From Ardenticatenia bacterium (GTDB lineage: Bacteria; Chloroflexota; Anaerolineae; Ardenticatenales; Ardenticatenaceae), in contig JAUZRY010000086.1 in the NCBI GenBank assembly GCA_030949995.1, positions 26,578 through 90,577 on the forward strand: a stretch of DNA of 64,000 nt, given 5' to 3'. Position numbers and translations under genes: made by a program. The notes beneath the pieces are model-generated. The model searched no databases. It worked only from the letters and a program-made list of their open reading frames with translations, and was not told the origin of the DNA. Shown one piece after another: positions 55,401-64,000 of this stretch (the stretch's first letter is position 1; each line of letters begins with the position of its first letter).

Positions 55401-57641
55401 CGAGGGCCTTTTGGAAGGCTTGGATGGCGGCGTCCAGGTCGGCCACCTGGCCCAGGGCCTCAAAGCGGGTGCGGAGGGCCAGGCCGAGATTGTTCTGCCA
55501 TCGGGCCCAGTCGGGGGAGCCCTCGCGGGCGAGGGCGAGGGCCTTTTGGAAGGCTTGGATGGCGGCGTCCAGGTCGGCCACCTGGCCCAGGGCCTCAAAG
55601 CGGGTGCGGAGGGCCAGGCCCAGGTTGGCCTGCCATCGGGCCCAGTCGGGGAGCCCTCGCGGGCGAGGGCGGGGAGGCCTTTTGGAAGGCTTGGATGGCG
55701 GCGTCCAGGTCGGCCACCTGGCCCAGGGCCTCAAAGCGGGTGTGGAGGGCCAGGCCCAGGTTGGCCTGCCTGGGGCCCAGTCGGGGAGCCCTCGCGGGCG
55801 AGGGCGAGCGGCCTTTGGAAGGCTTGGATGGCGGCGTCAGGTCGGCCACCTGGCCCAGGGCCTCAAAGCGGCGTAGCTGAGGGCACCGGCCGAGGTTGGC
55901 CTGCCATGGTGGCCCAGTCCGGGGAGCCCTCGCGGGCGAGGGCGAGGAGCCTTTTGGAAGGCTTGGATGGCGGCGTCCAGGTCGGCCACCCCGGCCCGTG
56001 GGCCTCAAAGCGGGTGCGGAGGGCCAGGCCGAGCTTGGTCTGCCATCGGGCCCAGTCGGGGGAGCCCTCGCGGGCGAGGGGGCGAGGGCCTTTTGGAAGG
56101 CTTGGATGGCGGCGCGTCCAAGGTCGTGCCCACCCGGCCCAGGGCCTCAAAGCGGCGTGTAGGAGGGCACCGGCCCAGGTTGGCCTGCCTGGTGGCCCAG
56201 TCGGGGAGCCCCCGCGGGCGAGGGCGAGGGCCTCGGAAGGCTTCTGGATGGCGGCGTCCAGGGATCGGCCACCTGGCCCAGGGCCTCAAAGCGGGCGCAG
56301 GAGGGCACACGCCCAGGTTGGCCTGCATGGTGGCCCAGTCGGGGAGCCCCTCGCGGGCGAGGGCGAGGGCCTTTTGGAAGGCTTGGATGGCGGCGTCCAG
56401 GTCGGCCACCCGGGCCCAGGGCCTCAAAGCGGGTGCGGAGGGGCCAGGCCGAGATTGTTCTGCCATCGGGCCCAGTCGGGGGCGCCCTCGCGGGCGAGGG
56501 CGAGAGGGCCTTTTGGAAGGCTCGGATGGGCGGCGTCCAGGTCGGCCACCTGGCCCAGGGCCTCAAAGCGGGCGCGGGAAGGCACCGGCCCGGAGTTGGC
56601 CTCGCCTGGTGGCGGCCCAGTCGGGGAGCCCTCGCGGGCGACGGCGAGGGCCTTCTGAAGGCTTGGATGGCGGCGTCCAGGTCGGCCACCTGGCCCAGGG
56701 CCTCAAAGCGGGTGCTGAGGGCCACGCCCAGGTTGGCCTGCATGCTGGCCCAGTCGGGGGAGCCCTCGCGGGCGACGGCGAGGGCCTGCTGCCACAGGTC
56801 CAGGGCGCGGTCGAGGTCGGGGAGTTGGCCGCGGGCCCAGTAGCGGCGCAGGTACGCGCCGCCGGCGTCGTTCATCGCGGTCAGGCGGAAGCGTTCCTCG
56901 GCCTGGGGAAACGCGGGGTGGTTGAGGATGCGCTCCCACGCGGCCACGGCTTCATCCAGGGCGGCCACGTCGCCCGTCTGCAGGTAGCGTCGTTGGGCTT
57001 CCTGAGCGCGGCGAAGGTCATCCTGGAATTCGGGGGGAATCGGAGGCGTAGCACGCTGCGCCCCTACAATTTCGGCGAACGCCCGGTCCACGCCCACGTC
57101 GCGGCAGCGGCGGAGGAGGGCGCGGTGTTGTTCCAGGGTGCGGATGAGGCGCTGGGTGTCTTCATCGGGCGCGGTGCCCTGCGCCCCTACGTGGCGGGCG
57201 GCGTCGATGAGGCGGCCCAGCAGGGCGTCGGCGTCGTCGGACAACAGTTCGGGGTGTTGTTCCAGGATGCGGCGGGATGCGGTCCAGGTGTCGGCGGCGA
57301 TGAAATCCCGCAGGGTGCGGCCCAGGTCGCCGGCCTCGGCGAGGAGGCGGGCGATGTCGTGTTGGGGGGATGTGGTCATTTCGGCGAAGGCCCGGTCCAC
57401 GCCCACCTCGCGGCAGCGGCGGAGGAGGGCGCGGTGTTGTTCAACCAACCGGCGAGCGCGCTCATCTTCTTGGGCCTCTGCCAGTTGCCCCAACAGGTCG
57501 TCCGCCTCGTCGCTCAGCAACTCCGGGTGCGCCTCCAGCACCCGGCGGCTTTCGGTCCAGGTGTCGGCGTTGATGAAAGCGCGAATGGCCTCCAGCAATT
57601 GGGAGCGGGCGGATTTGCGGCCCGAATAGCCTGCGGAACAT
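52181..57641 (-). CDS. Giant helical-repeat/TPR/CHAT protease (multiply frameshifted)
   Basis: About 1,800 residues. From the N-terminus: MFRRLFG, two alpha-helical modules (DTWTESRRVLEAHPELLSDE and DTWTASRRILEQHPELLSDD, each ending RRCR.VGVDRAFAE), some 20 near-identical 45-residue TPR units, then a CHAT caspase-like domain and the zinc-ribbon tail. The catalytic pair is visible: His in FFCHG (52850-52852) and Cys in LASCETG (52721-52723). The ATG at 57639-57641 follows GCAGGAGG, but one base must be removed near 57615 to join it to the main frame; further indels lie throughout the repeats. CHAT proteases act in bacterial conflict systems such as the TPR-CHAT partner of type III-E CRISPR; no cas genes are seen here. 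Confidence 0.88.
54057..56800 (-). repeat. Tandem 135-bp TPR-coding array, about 20 units
   Basis: Direct repeats with a 135-bp period (45 codons) run through the middle of the CHAT gene; about 20 near-identical units plus one divergent terminal unit can be counted. Units 1-3 are spaced exactly 135 bp; later ones vary by a few bases through indels. The consensus peptide starts ALGQVADLDAAIQAFQKAL. Near-identity at the DNA level implies recent expansion or gene conversion, and makes the assembly unreliable here. Confidence 0.92.
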
Positions 57642-57644
57642 GGC

Positions 57645-57758
57645 TCATCCTCCTGCGGCCGTCTTTCTGGGGCGCTCCGCGGCGTGGACGATGAACCAGA
57701 GATCTACATCAAAGGACTGTCCACATTGGAAGCAGATTTGGGAGAGGATTTGAGACAT
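57645..57758 (-). CDS. 37-residue truncated CpXC-like peptide
   Basis: The peptide starts MSQILSQICFQCGQSFDVDL and continues WFIVHAAERP before ending. This matches the first half of the CpXC domain at the N-terminus of the other TPR protein (CPQCGHEFTADIWLIVDAAE), with the first CxxC but not the second. GGAGGG precedes the ATG and the stop lies three bases before the CHAT start, so it is placed to be translated. It is either a remnant of a once fused CpXC domain or a functional mini-protein. The 221 bases upstream (57759-57979) hold no visible gene. Confidence 0.55.
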   Translation of the reverse strand: MSQILSQICFQCGQSFDVDLWFIVHAAERPRKTAAGG

Positions 57759-57979
57759 ACACCTTTTCCCTCCTGTAAAGGGGGACCGCAAGCAGAATTA
57801 GAGCCAATTTGTCACAGAATTGGGTAGGGAGCACTCTCTATATGGCCTTAGACGCGGTGGAGTTAGCAGCTATACGGGCCAACCTCGTCAAATTGCCGAA
57901 GTGCCAGGCGTATAGCACCACGTCTCACACTTCATCCAAAATAGCTTGCTGGGCACCCACTTCCCATCTTCCAGCTTGA

Positions 57980-59169
57980 TCAGCAAGCTCCCTCCAACGA
58001 CTTGAGCAAAGGCACCAGCTCGATAAAGGTCTCTACACCTAATTCTTTCAGCGTTGCATCGTCCACATCAGCGTCGAGTCCGCCCTGACGTCGGGCCATG
58101 TACAACAATCTTCGAACCTCGGGAGTCAGCTGTATAGTAAAGGACTCCTGTACCGTAGACCAGAGGCAAGGAAAAGTGTTCTCATCAATTCGCGTTATCC
58201 CTTCCATCGCCGCCCGACGCATCACTCGCTCGCAGATGAGATTGAACTGGCGGGGGATGTGATAGGCATACTCGGCGATCTGGGCTGATGATCTCCGGTG
58301 TGAAGGGGGTGACATCCTCACAGGGTTGCTGCCGTACCGTATTCAGGTAGTTGACGGCAATGTGATACAAGTCCTCTGTGGTCATGCGGGACAAAGTGAT
58401 TGTCTCGCTGAACAGGCCCAACATCTGGTCGGAAATGTCCTGCAATGTTGAAGCATAGCGCCCTGTTAACAAGAAGCTCCGCTTCCCCCTCACCTCGCCG
58501 CAGTAAATCGGTGGCGGCGTCTATGATGTCTAACACAGCGCGTGGTGTTTTCTTGTCCAGGTCGTCTACGGCGAGAATGACCCGTCGATAGCGCTCTTGG
58601 GCTACACTGAGCAGGTCTAGCAGGACCCTGTAGACATTCTGAAGTTGCCAGCTTTTCTCTTGCCTGTGTTCCCACGAACCTCCCAGGCTGACGAACTGCA
58701 GACTCACCTTGCCTTCGATATATGCCTGCACGCCCGGCTGGCTGGGCAATTTCTGCAAACCACTCAGCACCTCACACACTTGCCGGGCCTTCGGTTCGTT
58801 TTGTTTAGCAAGGTCCCTCGGGCTAGAGGGGAACAGAGGGTGGCGTGGAGTACCGAAACGCCTCTGCAGTTCTTCGCCGGGGAAGCGGCCAATGTACAAG
58901 ATAAGCATCTCTTCCGCCAGGGAGGCGGACTCCTTTTGGAGACGGTAGAGGAGATAGCGGATGAAGGCCGTTTTGCCAACTCCCCAGATACCTCGCACCA
59001 ACACATTGCGTCCTTCGTAGAGGGTTGGCAAGGCCATAGCAAGTTCCTTCTCGCGACCGTGGAAGATGCGTGCCAGCTTGTTTACATCCTCCGGCGGGGT
59101 GGAACGGAAGGGGATATCACTTAGCCCCCATTGTTCTAACGTTTTGTTGTAGCGGCTTAGAGTATTCAT
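57980..59169 (-). CDS. AAA+/ORC-like ATPase (two frameshifts)
   Basis: A roughly 396-residue P-loop ATPase. The N-terminus (FRSTPPEDVNKLARIFHGRE) leads into Walker A RGIWGVGKTAFI and Walker B VILAVDDLDK; a helical C-terminal part (IAEYAYHIPRQFNLICERV) resembles the lid and winged-helix region of ORC/Cdc6-like ATPases. Breaks lie near 58480 and 58315. Its ATG overlaps the stop of the CpXC-TPR gene by four bases and AGGAGG precedes it. It probably acts as a switch linking the sensor TPR protein to the CHAT protease; this is inference. Confidence 0.8.
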
Positions 59170-62100
59170 GCTTTTCCTCCTGATTTGCTTGCTTCTATTG
59201 GGCCCTGACCTCCCATATGTAAAAGATCGTCTACCACCCGGACGCGATCGTGCCAGCCCAAAGCTTCATAAATACTACGAGCTTCCCAAACACCCTTCAG
59301 ATATGAGATAGCCTTTGGGGAAGCGGGCAGTTTGAAGTGCTAGGTTTCCCAGCGCTTCTAAAGCCATTGCTGCCCGTTCTTTATCCTGGAGGCGTCGAAA
59401 CAACCGCAAGGCATCCTTGAGGCAGATGTCGGCCAGTTCGAAGTCGCGCATCTGACCGTAGAGCTGTCCCAGTTCCAACAGGGTGCGTGCCAATCCAGCC
59501 CAGTCTTTGCTGAGGGTAAAGGCTTTACAAGCCTGCTCCAATACTCCAATGGCCCGATCCCACGGGCCCGAGGCGATAGGCCCAGGGCAGGAGGACGAGC
59601 GGCCGCGTGGGGTGGTGGGAAGGGAGGGCCTTCAAGGCCCTCTCGTAGGCTGCAATGGCGGCGTCCAGGTCGGCCACCTGGCCCAGGGCCTCAAAGCGGG
59701 TGCTGAGGGCCAGGCCCAGGTTGGCCTGCATAAGCGCGGCTCAGTCGGGAGCCCTTGGGGGTGAGGGCGAGGGCCTTTTGGAAGGCTTTGATGGCGGCGT
59801 CCAGGCCGGCCACTCTGCCCAGGGGCCTCAAAGTGGGGTGCGGAGGGCCAGGCCGAGATTGTTCGCCATCGGGCCCAGTCGGGGAGCTCCTCTCGGGCGA
59901 CGGCGAGGGCCTTTGAAGGCTTGGATGGCGGCGTCCAGGTCGGGCTACCTGCCCAGGGCCTCAAAGCGGGTGTGGAGGGCCAGGCCCAGGTTGGCCTGCA
60001 TGCTGGCCCAGCCGGGGAGCCTCGTGGCGAGGGCGAGGGCCTGGAAGGCTTCTTGATGGCGGCGTCCAGGCCGGCCACCTGGGCCCAGGGCCTCAAAGTG
60101 GTGAGGGCCAGGCCCAGGTTGGCCTGCCTGGTGGCCCAGTGCCGGGGAGCTGCGGAGGGACGGCGAGGGCCTTTTGGAAGGCTCGATGGCGGCGTCCAGG
60201 TCGGCCACCTGCCCAGGGCTCAAAGCGGGTGCGGAGGGCCAGGCCGAGATTGTTCTGCCATCGGGCCCAGTCGGGGAGCCTCGCGGCGACGGCGAGGGCC
60301 TTTTGGAAGGCTGCTTGGATGGAGGAGTGTCCAGGTCGGCCACCTGGCCCAGGCCTCAAAGCGGCGAAGGAAGGCACCGCCCAGGCTGGGTCACCCGCAT
60401 GGTGGCCCAGTCGGGGAGCCGCGGGCGACGGCGAGGGCCTTTGGAAGGCTTGATGGTGCGGCGTCCAGGTCGGCCACTCTGGCCCAGGGCCTCAAAGGGT
60501 GTGGAGGGCCAGGCCCAGGTTGGCCTGCCTGGTGGCCCAGTCGGGGGAGCCCTCGCGGGCGACGGCGAGGGCCTTTTGGAAGGCTTGGATGGCGGCGTCC
60601 AGGTCGGCCACCTGGCCCAGGGCCTCAAAGCGGGTGCGGAGGGCCACGCCCAAGTTGGCCTGCATGGTGGCCCAGCCGGGGAGCCTCGCGGGCGAGGGCG
60701 AGGGCCTTTTGGAAGGCTTGGGATGGCGGGCGTCCAGGTCGGCCACCTGGCCCAGGGCCTCAAAGCGGGCGCAGGAGGGCACCGGCCGAGGTTGGCTCGT
60801 GGCATCGGTGGCCCAAAGCCGGGGAGCCCTCGCGGGCGAGGGCTGAGGGCCTTTTTGGAAGGCCGTTGGATGGCGCGTGTCCAGGAGCCGGCCATGCACC
60901 GGGCCCAGGGCCTCAAAGTGCGGGTGCGGAGGGCCAGGCCGAGGCTGGCCTGCATGCTGGCCCAGGGGGAGCCCTCGCGTGGCGAGAGGCGAGGGCCTTT
61001 GGAGCGCTTGGATGGCGGGCGTCCAGGTCGGCCACCTGGCCCAGGGCCTCAAAAGCGGGTGCGGAGGGCCAGGCCGCGACAGCTGGCCTGCCATGGTGGC
61101 CCAGTCGGGAGTCTTCGGGGGCGAGGGGCGAGGGCCTGCCGCCGCTGCATCCAGGGGCGCGGTCGAGGGCCGGGAAGTTGAGCCAGCGGCCCAGTAGCGG
61201 CGCAAGCAAGGGCGGTAGCGAACCGCCGGCGTCGTTCAGCGCGGCCAGGCGGAAGCGTTCCTCGGCCTGGGGAAACGCGGGGTGGTTGAGGATGCGCTCC
61301 CCACGCGGCCACGGCTTCATCCAGGGCGGGCCACGTCGCCTGCCCGCAGGTAAAGCGTTGCCGGGCTTCCTGAGCGCGGCGGAAGGTCATCCTGGAATTC
61401 CGGGGAATCTGGAGGCGAGCACGCTGCGCCCCTACAATTTCGGCGAAGTTCCGGTCCACGCCCACGTCACGGCAGCGGCGGAGGAGGGCGCGGTGTTGTT
61501 CCAGGGTGCGGATGAGCGCTTTGGGGTGTTTCGTCGGGCGCGGTGCCTTGCGCCCCTACGTGTGGCGGGCGGCGTCGATGAGGTGCATACCCAGCAGGGC
61601 GCGGTGTCGCACGGACAACGCCTTGGTGCTGTTCCAGCACGCGGCGGGATGCGGTCCAGGTGTCGGCGGCGATGAAATCCCACAGGGTGCGGTCCAGTAT
61701 CGCCGGCCTCGGCGTGAGGAGGCGGGCGATGTCGTTGGGGATGTGGTCATTTCGGCGAACGCCCGGTCCACGCCCACCAGTCACGCGCAGCGGCGGGAGG
61801 AGGGCGCGGTGTTGTTCCAGGGTGCGGATGAGGCGGCTGGGTGTGGCTTCGTCGGGCGCGGTGCCCCCGCGCCCCTACGTGGCGGGCGGCGTCGATGAGG
61901 CGGCCCAGCAGGGCGTCGGCGTCGCCGGACAACAGTTCGGGGTGTTGTTCTCCAGGATGCGGCGGGATGCGGTCCAGGTGTCGGCGGCGATGAAATCCTG
62001 CAGGGCGCAGTGGCCCAGGTCGCCGGCCTCGGCGAGGAGGCGGGCGATGTCGTGTAGGGGCGCAGCATGCTGCGCCCCTTCGGCCAACCGTTCGATGGCG

Positions 62101-62507
62101 GCCTGCGGGTCGTCGGCCAAAACCACGGCCAGCAGGGGCTGGGGCACCACGGCCATGTTCTCCAGCCATTCATCCTGCCACGCGTCGCCCAGCGCGTCGC
62201 GCAGGCGGGCCAGGAGCGCGGCCGCGTGTTCGCTATCTTCTTCCGTGCTGGTCTGCTGCGCGGGGGAGAAGAGGAGGGGCGGGCGGTTTGTCCCCATCTC
62301 GGGCGGGGTGAAGAGGAGGAGAGGGGCGTCCAGGCCCCAGGCGTGGCCGCACCGGGGGCAGGTAATGCGGTGCAGGGTGCCGTCGCGGATGCGCTCGATG
62401 AGGTCGGGGCGTTCCGCCGCATCCACAATGAGCCAGATGTCGGCGGTGAATTCGTGGCCGCACTGCGGGCAGGTGAGGGTGGCCTGTTCGGCGTGTGATA
62501 CGGGCAT
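59166..62507 (-). CDS. CpXC-helical-TPR protein, CHAT-system sensor candidate (heavily frameshifted)
   Basis: Reading in pieces: an N-terminal CpXC zinc domain with two CxxC motifs (TCPQCGHEF and TCPRCGHAW), a region to about residue 145, two helical modules with FIAADTWTASRRILE like those of the CHAT protein, about 11 TPR units of the shared 135-bp type, and a canonical TPR tail (LARTLLELGQLYGQMRDFEL). The TPR tail shifts near 59322 and then ends at TGA 59166-59168. The ATG at 62505-62507 follows GGAGG. It has no CHAT domain. Breaks occur in almost every repeat, more than elsewhere, so it could be a decaying gene or a poorly read stretch. Confidence 0.7.
59640..61150 (-). repeat. Second 135-bp TPR-coding array, about 11 units
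   Basis: The same 135-bp unit as in the CHAT gene, with about 11 recognisable copies and one divergent end copy. Spacing ranges around 130-143 bp and many units carry single-base or short indels. Its sequence is close enough to the first array for recombination or misassembly between them. Confidence 0.85.
62057..62078. repeat. Palindromic GC-rich element inside coding sequence
   Basis: A perfect 22-base palindrome centred on GCATGC lies within the CpXC-TPR gene and reads in frame as GAQHAAP. Half-copies sharing TGCGCCCCTAC occur at 57047-57066, 57175-57194, 61419-61434 and 61543-61559, with a variant at 61861-61879, all within the helical modules of the two paralogous genes and encoding similar GAQ residues. 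It looks like a small palindromic repeat taken into coding sequence, later copied with the module. Confidence 0.5.
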
Positions 62508-62902
62508 GGCGGGCGCCTCCGGATCGGTTGAAACGTGATGGGCCTGCGCGTAAAAGCAGCATAGACGGCGGGGGCGAGGCAAGTGGAAAGGGGACACACG
62601 GCAGAACAAGGGTGACGGTGTGCAGGGGGAGTAGGGGCCGGCGCGGGAGGAGGGCCTTAATGCAGGAGAGGGCCCCGGCGTGGCAAGGAGGGACTTGTGG
62701 ACCGCGTGGGAGCAGGGCGGGCCGAGGGACGTACCTGATGTGGAGGTGGTGGACGAGGAGGCGGCCGCGCGTTTGCATTTGGCCGAGCTCTTCAGCGCGC
62801 CGGCGATTCCAGCTCTGCCGCAGAGCCTATCCTGACTCGCTCTCCGCGTGGCGGAGGGCAAGCATCCACCCGGCTGCTGGTCGGGCGGTCGGCAGGATGC
62901 CT
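62508..62902. other. Intergenic stretch before vapBC
   Basis: About 395 bases upstream of the CpXC-TPR gene with no gene I can support. A short plus-strand frame ending near 62834 reads DEEAAARLHLAELFS and could be a remnant of a small antitoxin, but it lacks a start. No convincing minus-strand promoter for the TPR operon was found here. Confidence 0.4.
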
Positions 62903-62931
62903 TTGCCTCACCCCATGGCCTGTGGTAGAAT
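62903..62931 (+). promoter_or_regulatory. Promoter for vapBC
   Basis: TTGCCT (62903-62908) and TAGAAT (62926-62931) are separated by 17 bases, about 75 bases upstream of the antitoxin start. Confidence 0.6.
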
Positions 62932-62943
62932 CCATTCTTGGAT
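62930..62943. promoter_or_regulatory. Possible VapB operator
   Basis: A short palindrome with ATCCA and TGGAT arms around four bases overlaps the end of the -10 element. Its position suits autorepression by the antitoxin complex, as is usual for VapBC pairs. Confidence 0.35.
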
Positions 62944-63005
62944 GGATGTGTCCAACCGCCGCCGAATTGAGCGAAGTGCAACGTCGGTAGGAAGGTGTGA
63001 CAACC

Positions 63006-63244
63006 ATGACCACAGGCCAAGCTGTGAAACGAAAGGTATACCAGGCCATTGACGAACTGCCCCCTGAGGGCCTTGAAGAGCTTGTCCATTTCCTCGACTT
63101 CCTCAAGTTCAAGTACCAGACTCGAGAGCCTCGCAAAGCCGTGCCCCGGGCGGGCTGTGGCAGCACCTGGATTTTGACGTGACGGATGCAGAGGTGAGAG
63201 CCCTGCGGCAGCAAGTGACGGCACAGCTTTTGCAGAAGGTGTAA
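63006..63244 (+). CDS. vapB: VapB-type antitoxin, DUF2281-like (one frameshift)
   Basis: The N-terminal part MTTGQAVKRKVYQAIDELP and the following ELVHFLDFLKFK are typical of short DUF2281/VapB-like antitoxins. In the given frame the protein ends early; one missing G near 63150 would continue it as GLWQHLDFDVTDAEVRALR to a TAA at 63242-63244, about 79 residues. AGGAAGG precedes the ATG. The toxin starts six bases after this stop. Confidence 0.72.
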
Positions 63245-63250
63245 GCAGTC

Positions 63251-63639
63251 ATGGAATATCTGGCCGACACCGTCGCCATCATCCGACACCTGCGTGGGCA
63301 TCCCGCCCCGGGCCTCAAGCAGCCCGAATTCTGCGCGAGACGGACGCCGGCAACCATCACGTCTATCTCTCCGCCATCACGCTGATGGAAATCCTGTACC
63401 TGTCGGAAGCGAAGAGAGTCGATGTGCACCTCGACGAGCTCATCAAGCACGTATCGGAAAGCCGCAACTACGAGATTGTCCCGGTCAACGCCGATGTTGT
63501 CCTGGCCGCCGCTGAAGTGGACGATGTTCCTGAACTGCACGACCGGATCATCGTTGGCACGGCCAAGTGGCCGGGTGTGCCGATTCTGACGGGCGACGAA
63601 GTTATCAGCAAGTCCAGCCACGTCCAGGCCATCTGGTAG
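63251..63639 (+). CDS. vapC: VapC-type PIN-domain toxin (one frameshift)
   Basis: A PIN-domain RNase of about 129 residues. The acidic residues of the active site appear in MEYLADTVAIIRHLR, ITLMEILYLSE, LHDRIIVGTA and ILTGDEVIS. The first 35 or so residues are in a different frame from the rest, with the break near 63330. Together with the gene before it this forms a type II toxin-antitoxin module, common beside defence and accessory genes. Confidence 0.8.
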
Positions 63640-63782
63640 TCGGACGGCGGCTGAGCCTTCCGCCCCTGGACCGGGCCACACCATATGGCGCCTCACTGTA
63701 CACCTCCTCTGTACTCTATGCGGAGTTGCCAGTCTCCAAACACCGCCTCTTCCACCATCCCCCACACCCGATGTTGTCCTTC

Positions 63783-64000
63783 CTATTGCAAGAATTCGTA
63801 GACTATAATCTGCCCCTCCCGAATCCAACCGATTTCACCGGTCCCACCAATGTGCCCCATAGCCCGGAAGGTGTACGTTCCAGCGGGCAAATCAGGGAAA
63901 AGCCACGATCCAGAGCAATCATAGTCACTGACATGGGCGCGACTGCCATCCAAGTGGATGAATTGAACGGTCTGGTTGTTCTGGCGCACATCAATACCGC
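63783..64000 (-). CDS. C-terminal part of a beta-rich, probably secreted protein
   Basis: The last 72 or so residues of a minus-strand gene that continues beyond the window. The sequence includes SGSWLFPDLPAGTYTFRAMG and ends REGQIIVYEFLQ, the pattern of a carboxypeptidase-regulatory/Ig-like domain with a 'PAGTYTF' strand. The remainder of the protein and its role cannot be seen. The 143 bases between this gene and vapC hold nothing recognisable. Confidence 0.55.
   Translation of the reverse strand, partial: GIDVRQNNQTVQFIHLDGSRAHVSDYDCSGSWLFPDLPAGTYTFRAMGHIGGTGEIGWIREGQIIVYEFLQ

Noticed and set aside
53620..56658. A 1,012-residue plus-strand frame across the TPR array
   Set aside because: It is antisense to the 135-bp repeats; a GC-rich repeat whose length is a multiple of three stays open in several frames. 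The peptide is low-complexity Gly/Arg/Pro without domains, while the minus strand gives TPR and CHAT motifs.
54057..61150. CRISPR array
   Set aside because: Repeats are 135 bp, contiguous and coding, without unique spacers, and no cas genes are present.
62725..62834. Small plus-strand coding frame reading DEEAAARLHLAELFS
   Set aside because: No start codon with ribosome binding site and too short to judge; at most a remnant.
63251..63385. Separate short gene before the PIN-domain segment
   Set aside because: It carries the missing PIN N-terminus (MEYLADTVAIIRHL), so it is the 5' part of a frameshifted vapC.

Overview
The window is GC-rich bacterial chromosome, most likely from a Chloroflexota (Anaerolineae-type) bacterium. 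The pointers are Thr/Pro stalks on surface proteins, a lipoprotein with a Val/Thr/Glu stretch after its lipobox, SpoVS, an archaeal-type HMG-CoA synthase/thiolase/DUF35 cluster, and TPR-CHAT proteins. This placement is inferred from gene content only. Many reading frames are broken by one-base indels, often at G or C homopolymers. They hit tuf, rpoB, rpsC and rpsJ, which must be intact in a living cell, so most are probably sequencing or assembly errors. I report such genes as single CDSs and name the break points.

Layout. (1) 39-13069, minus strand: rpoB, rpsL, rpsG, fusA, tuf, rpsJ, rplC, rplD, rplW, rplB, rpsS, rplV, rpsC, a merged str/S10 cluster driven by a consensus sigma-A promoter at 13410-13438. 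rpoC is absent from its usual place after rpoB. Two strong RNA hairpins flank rpsL. (2) 13545-25102: housekeeping genes: GNAT, M20 peptidase, tRNA-Leu(UAA), tRNA-Cys(GCA), a thioredoxin-like DUF255 protein, a YfcE-type phosphoesterase, DNA polymerase III delta prime, SpoVS, a DksA/TraR protein, upp, a WecA-type transferase and a Gfo/Idh/MocA oxidoreductase. (3) 25215-36861: a PcrA/UvrD helicase; three membrane proteins with Thr/Pro stalks and similar outer domains, one carrying four cyclic-nucleotide-binding domains; a divergent ECF sigma/anti-sigma pair; PolX; a metallo-beta-lactamase hydrolase; a flavin reductase. (4) 36915-39660: DUF35, thiolase and HMG-CoA synthase, the entry to the mevalonate pathway. 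(5) 39881-42961: a 7TM-PAS-GAF3-GGDEF diguanylate cyclase. (6) 42970-51077: an IclR-controlled unit with a CaiB-type CoA-transferase, an M29/NicX-like metalloenzyme and a complete LivJHMGF-type ABC transporter.

(7) 51190-62507, minus strand, is the most unusual part. Reading with transcription it holds: a CpXC zinc-ribbon/helical-repeat/TPR protein; an AAA+/ORC-like ATPase whose start overlaps its stop; a 37-residue half-CpXC peptide; a giant helical-TPR-CHAT protease of about 1,800 residues; a zinc-ribbon tail with its own strong ribosome binding site; and a four-helix membrane protein. The two TPR proteins share nearly identical 135-bp repeat units and the same N-terminal helical modules. 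Every junction is tight except a 221-bp gap after the ATPase. I infer a sensor/ATPase/protease/membrane conflict or signalling system; no function is proven by sequence. A VapBC toxin-antitoxin pair lies beside it, and the window ends in the C-terminus of another minus-strand protein.
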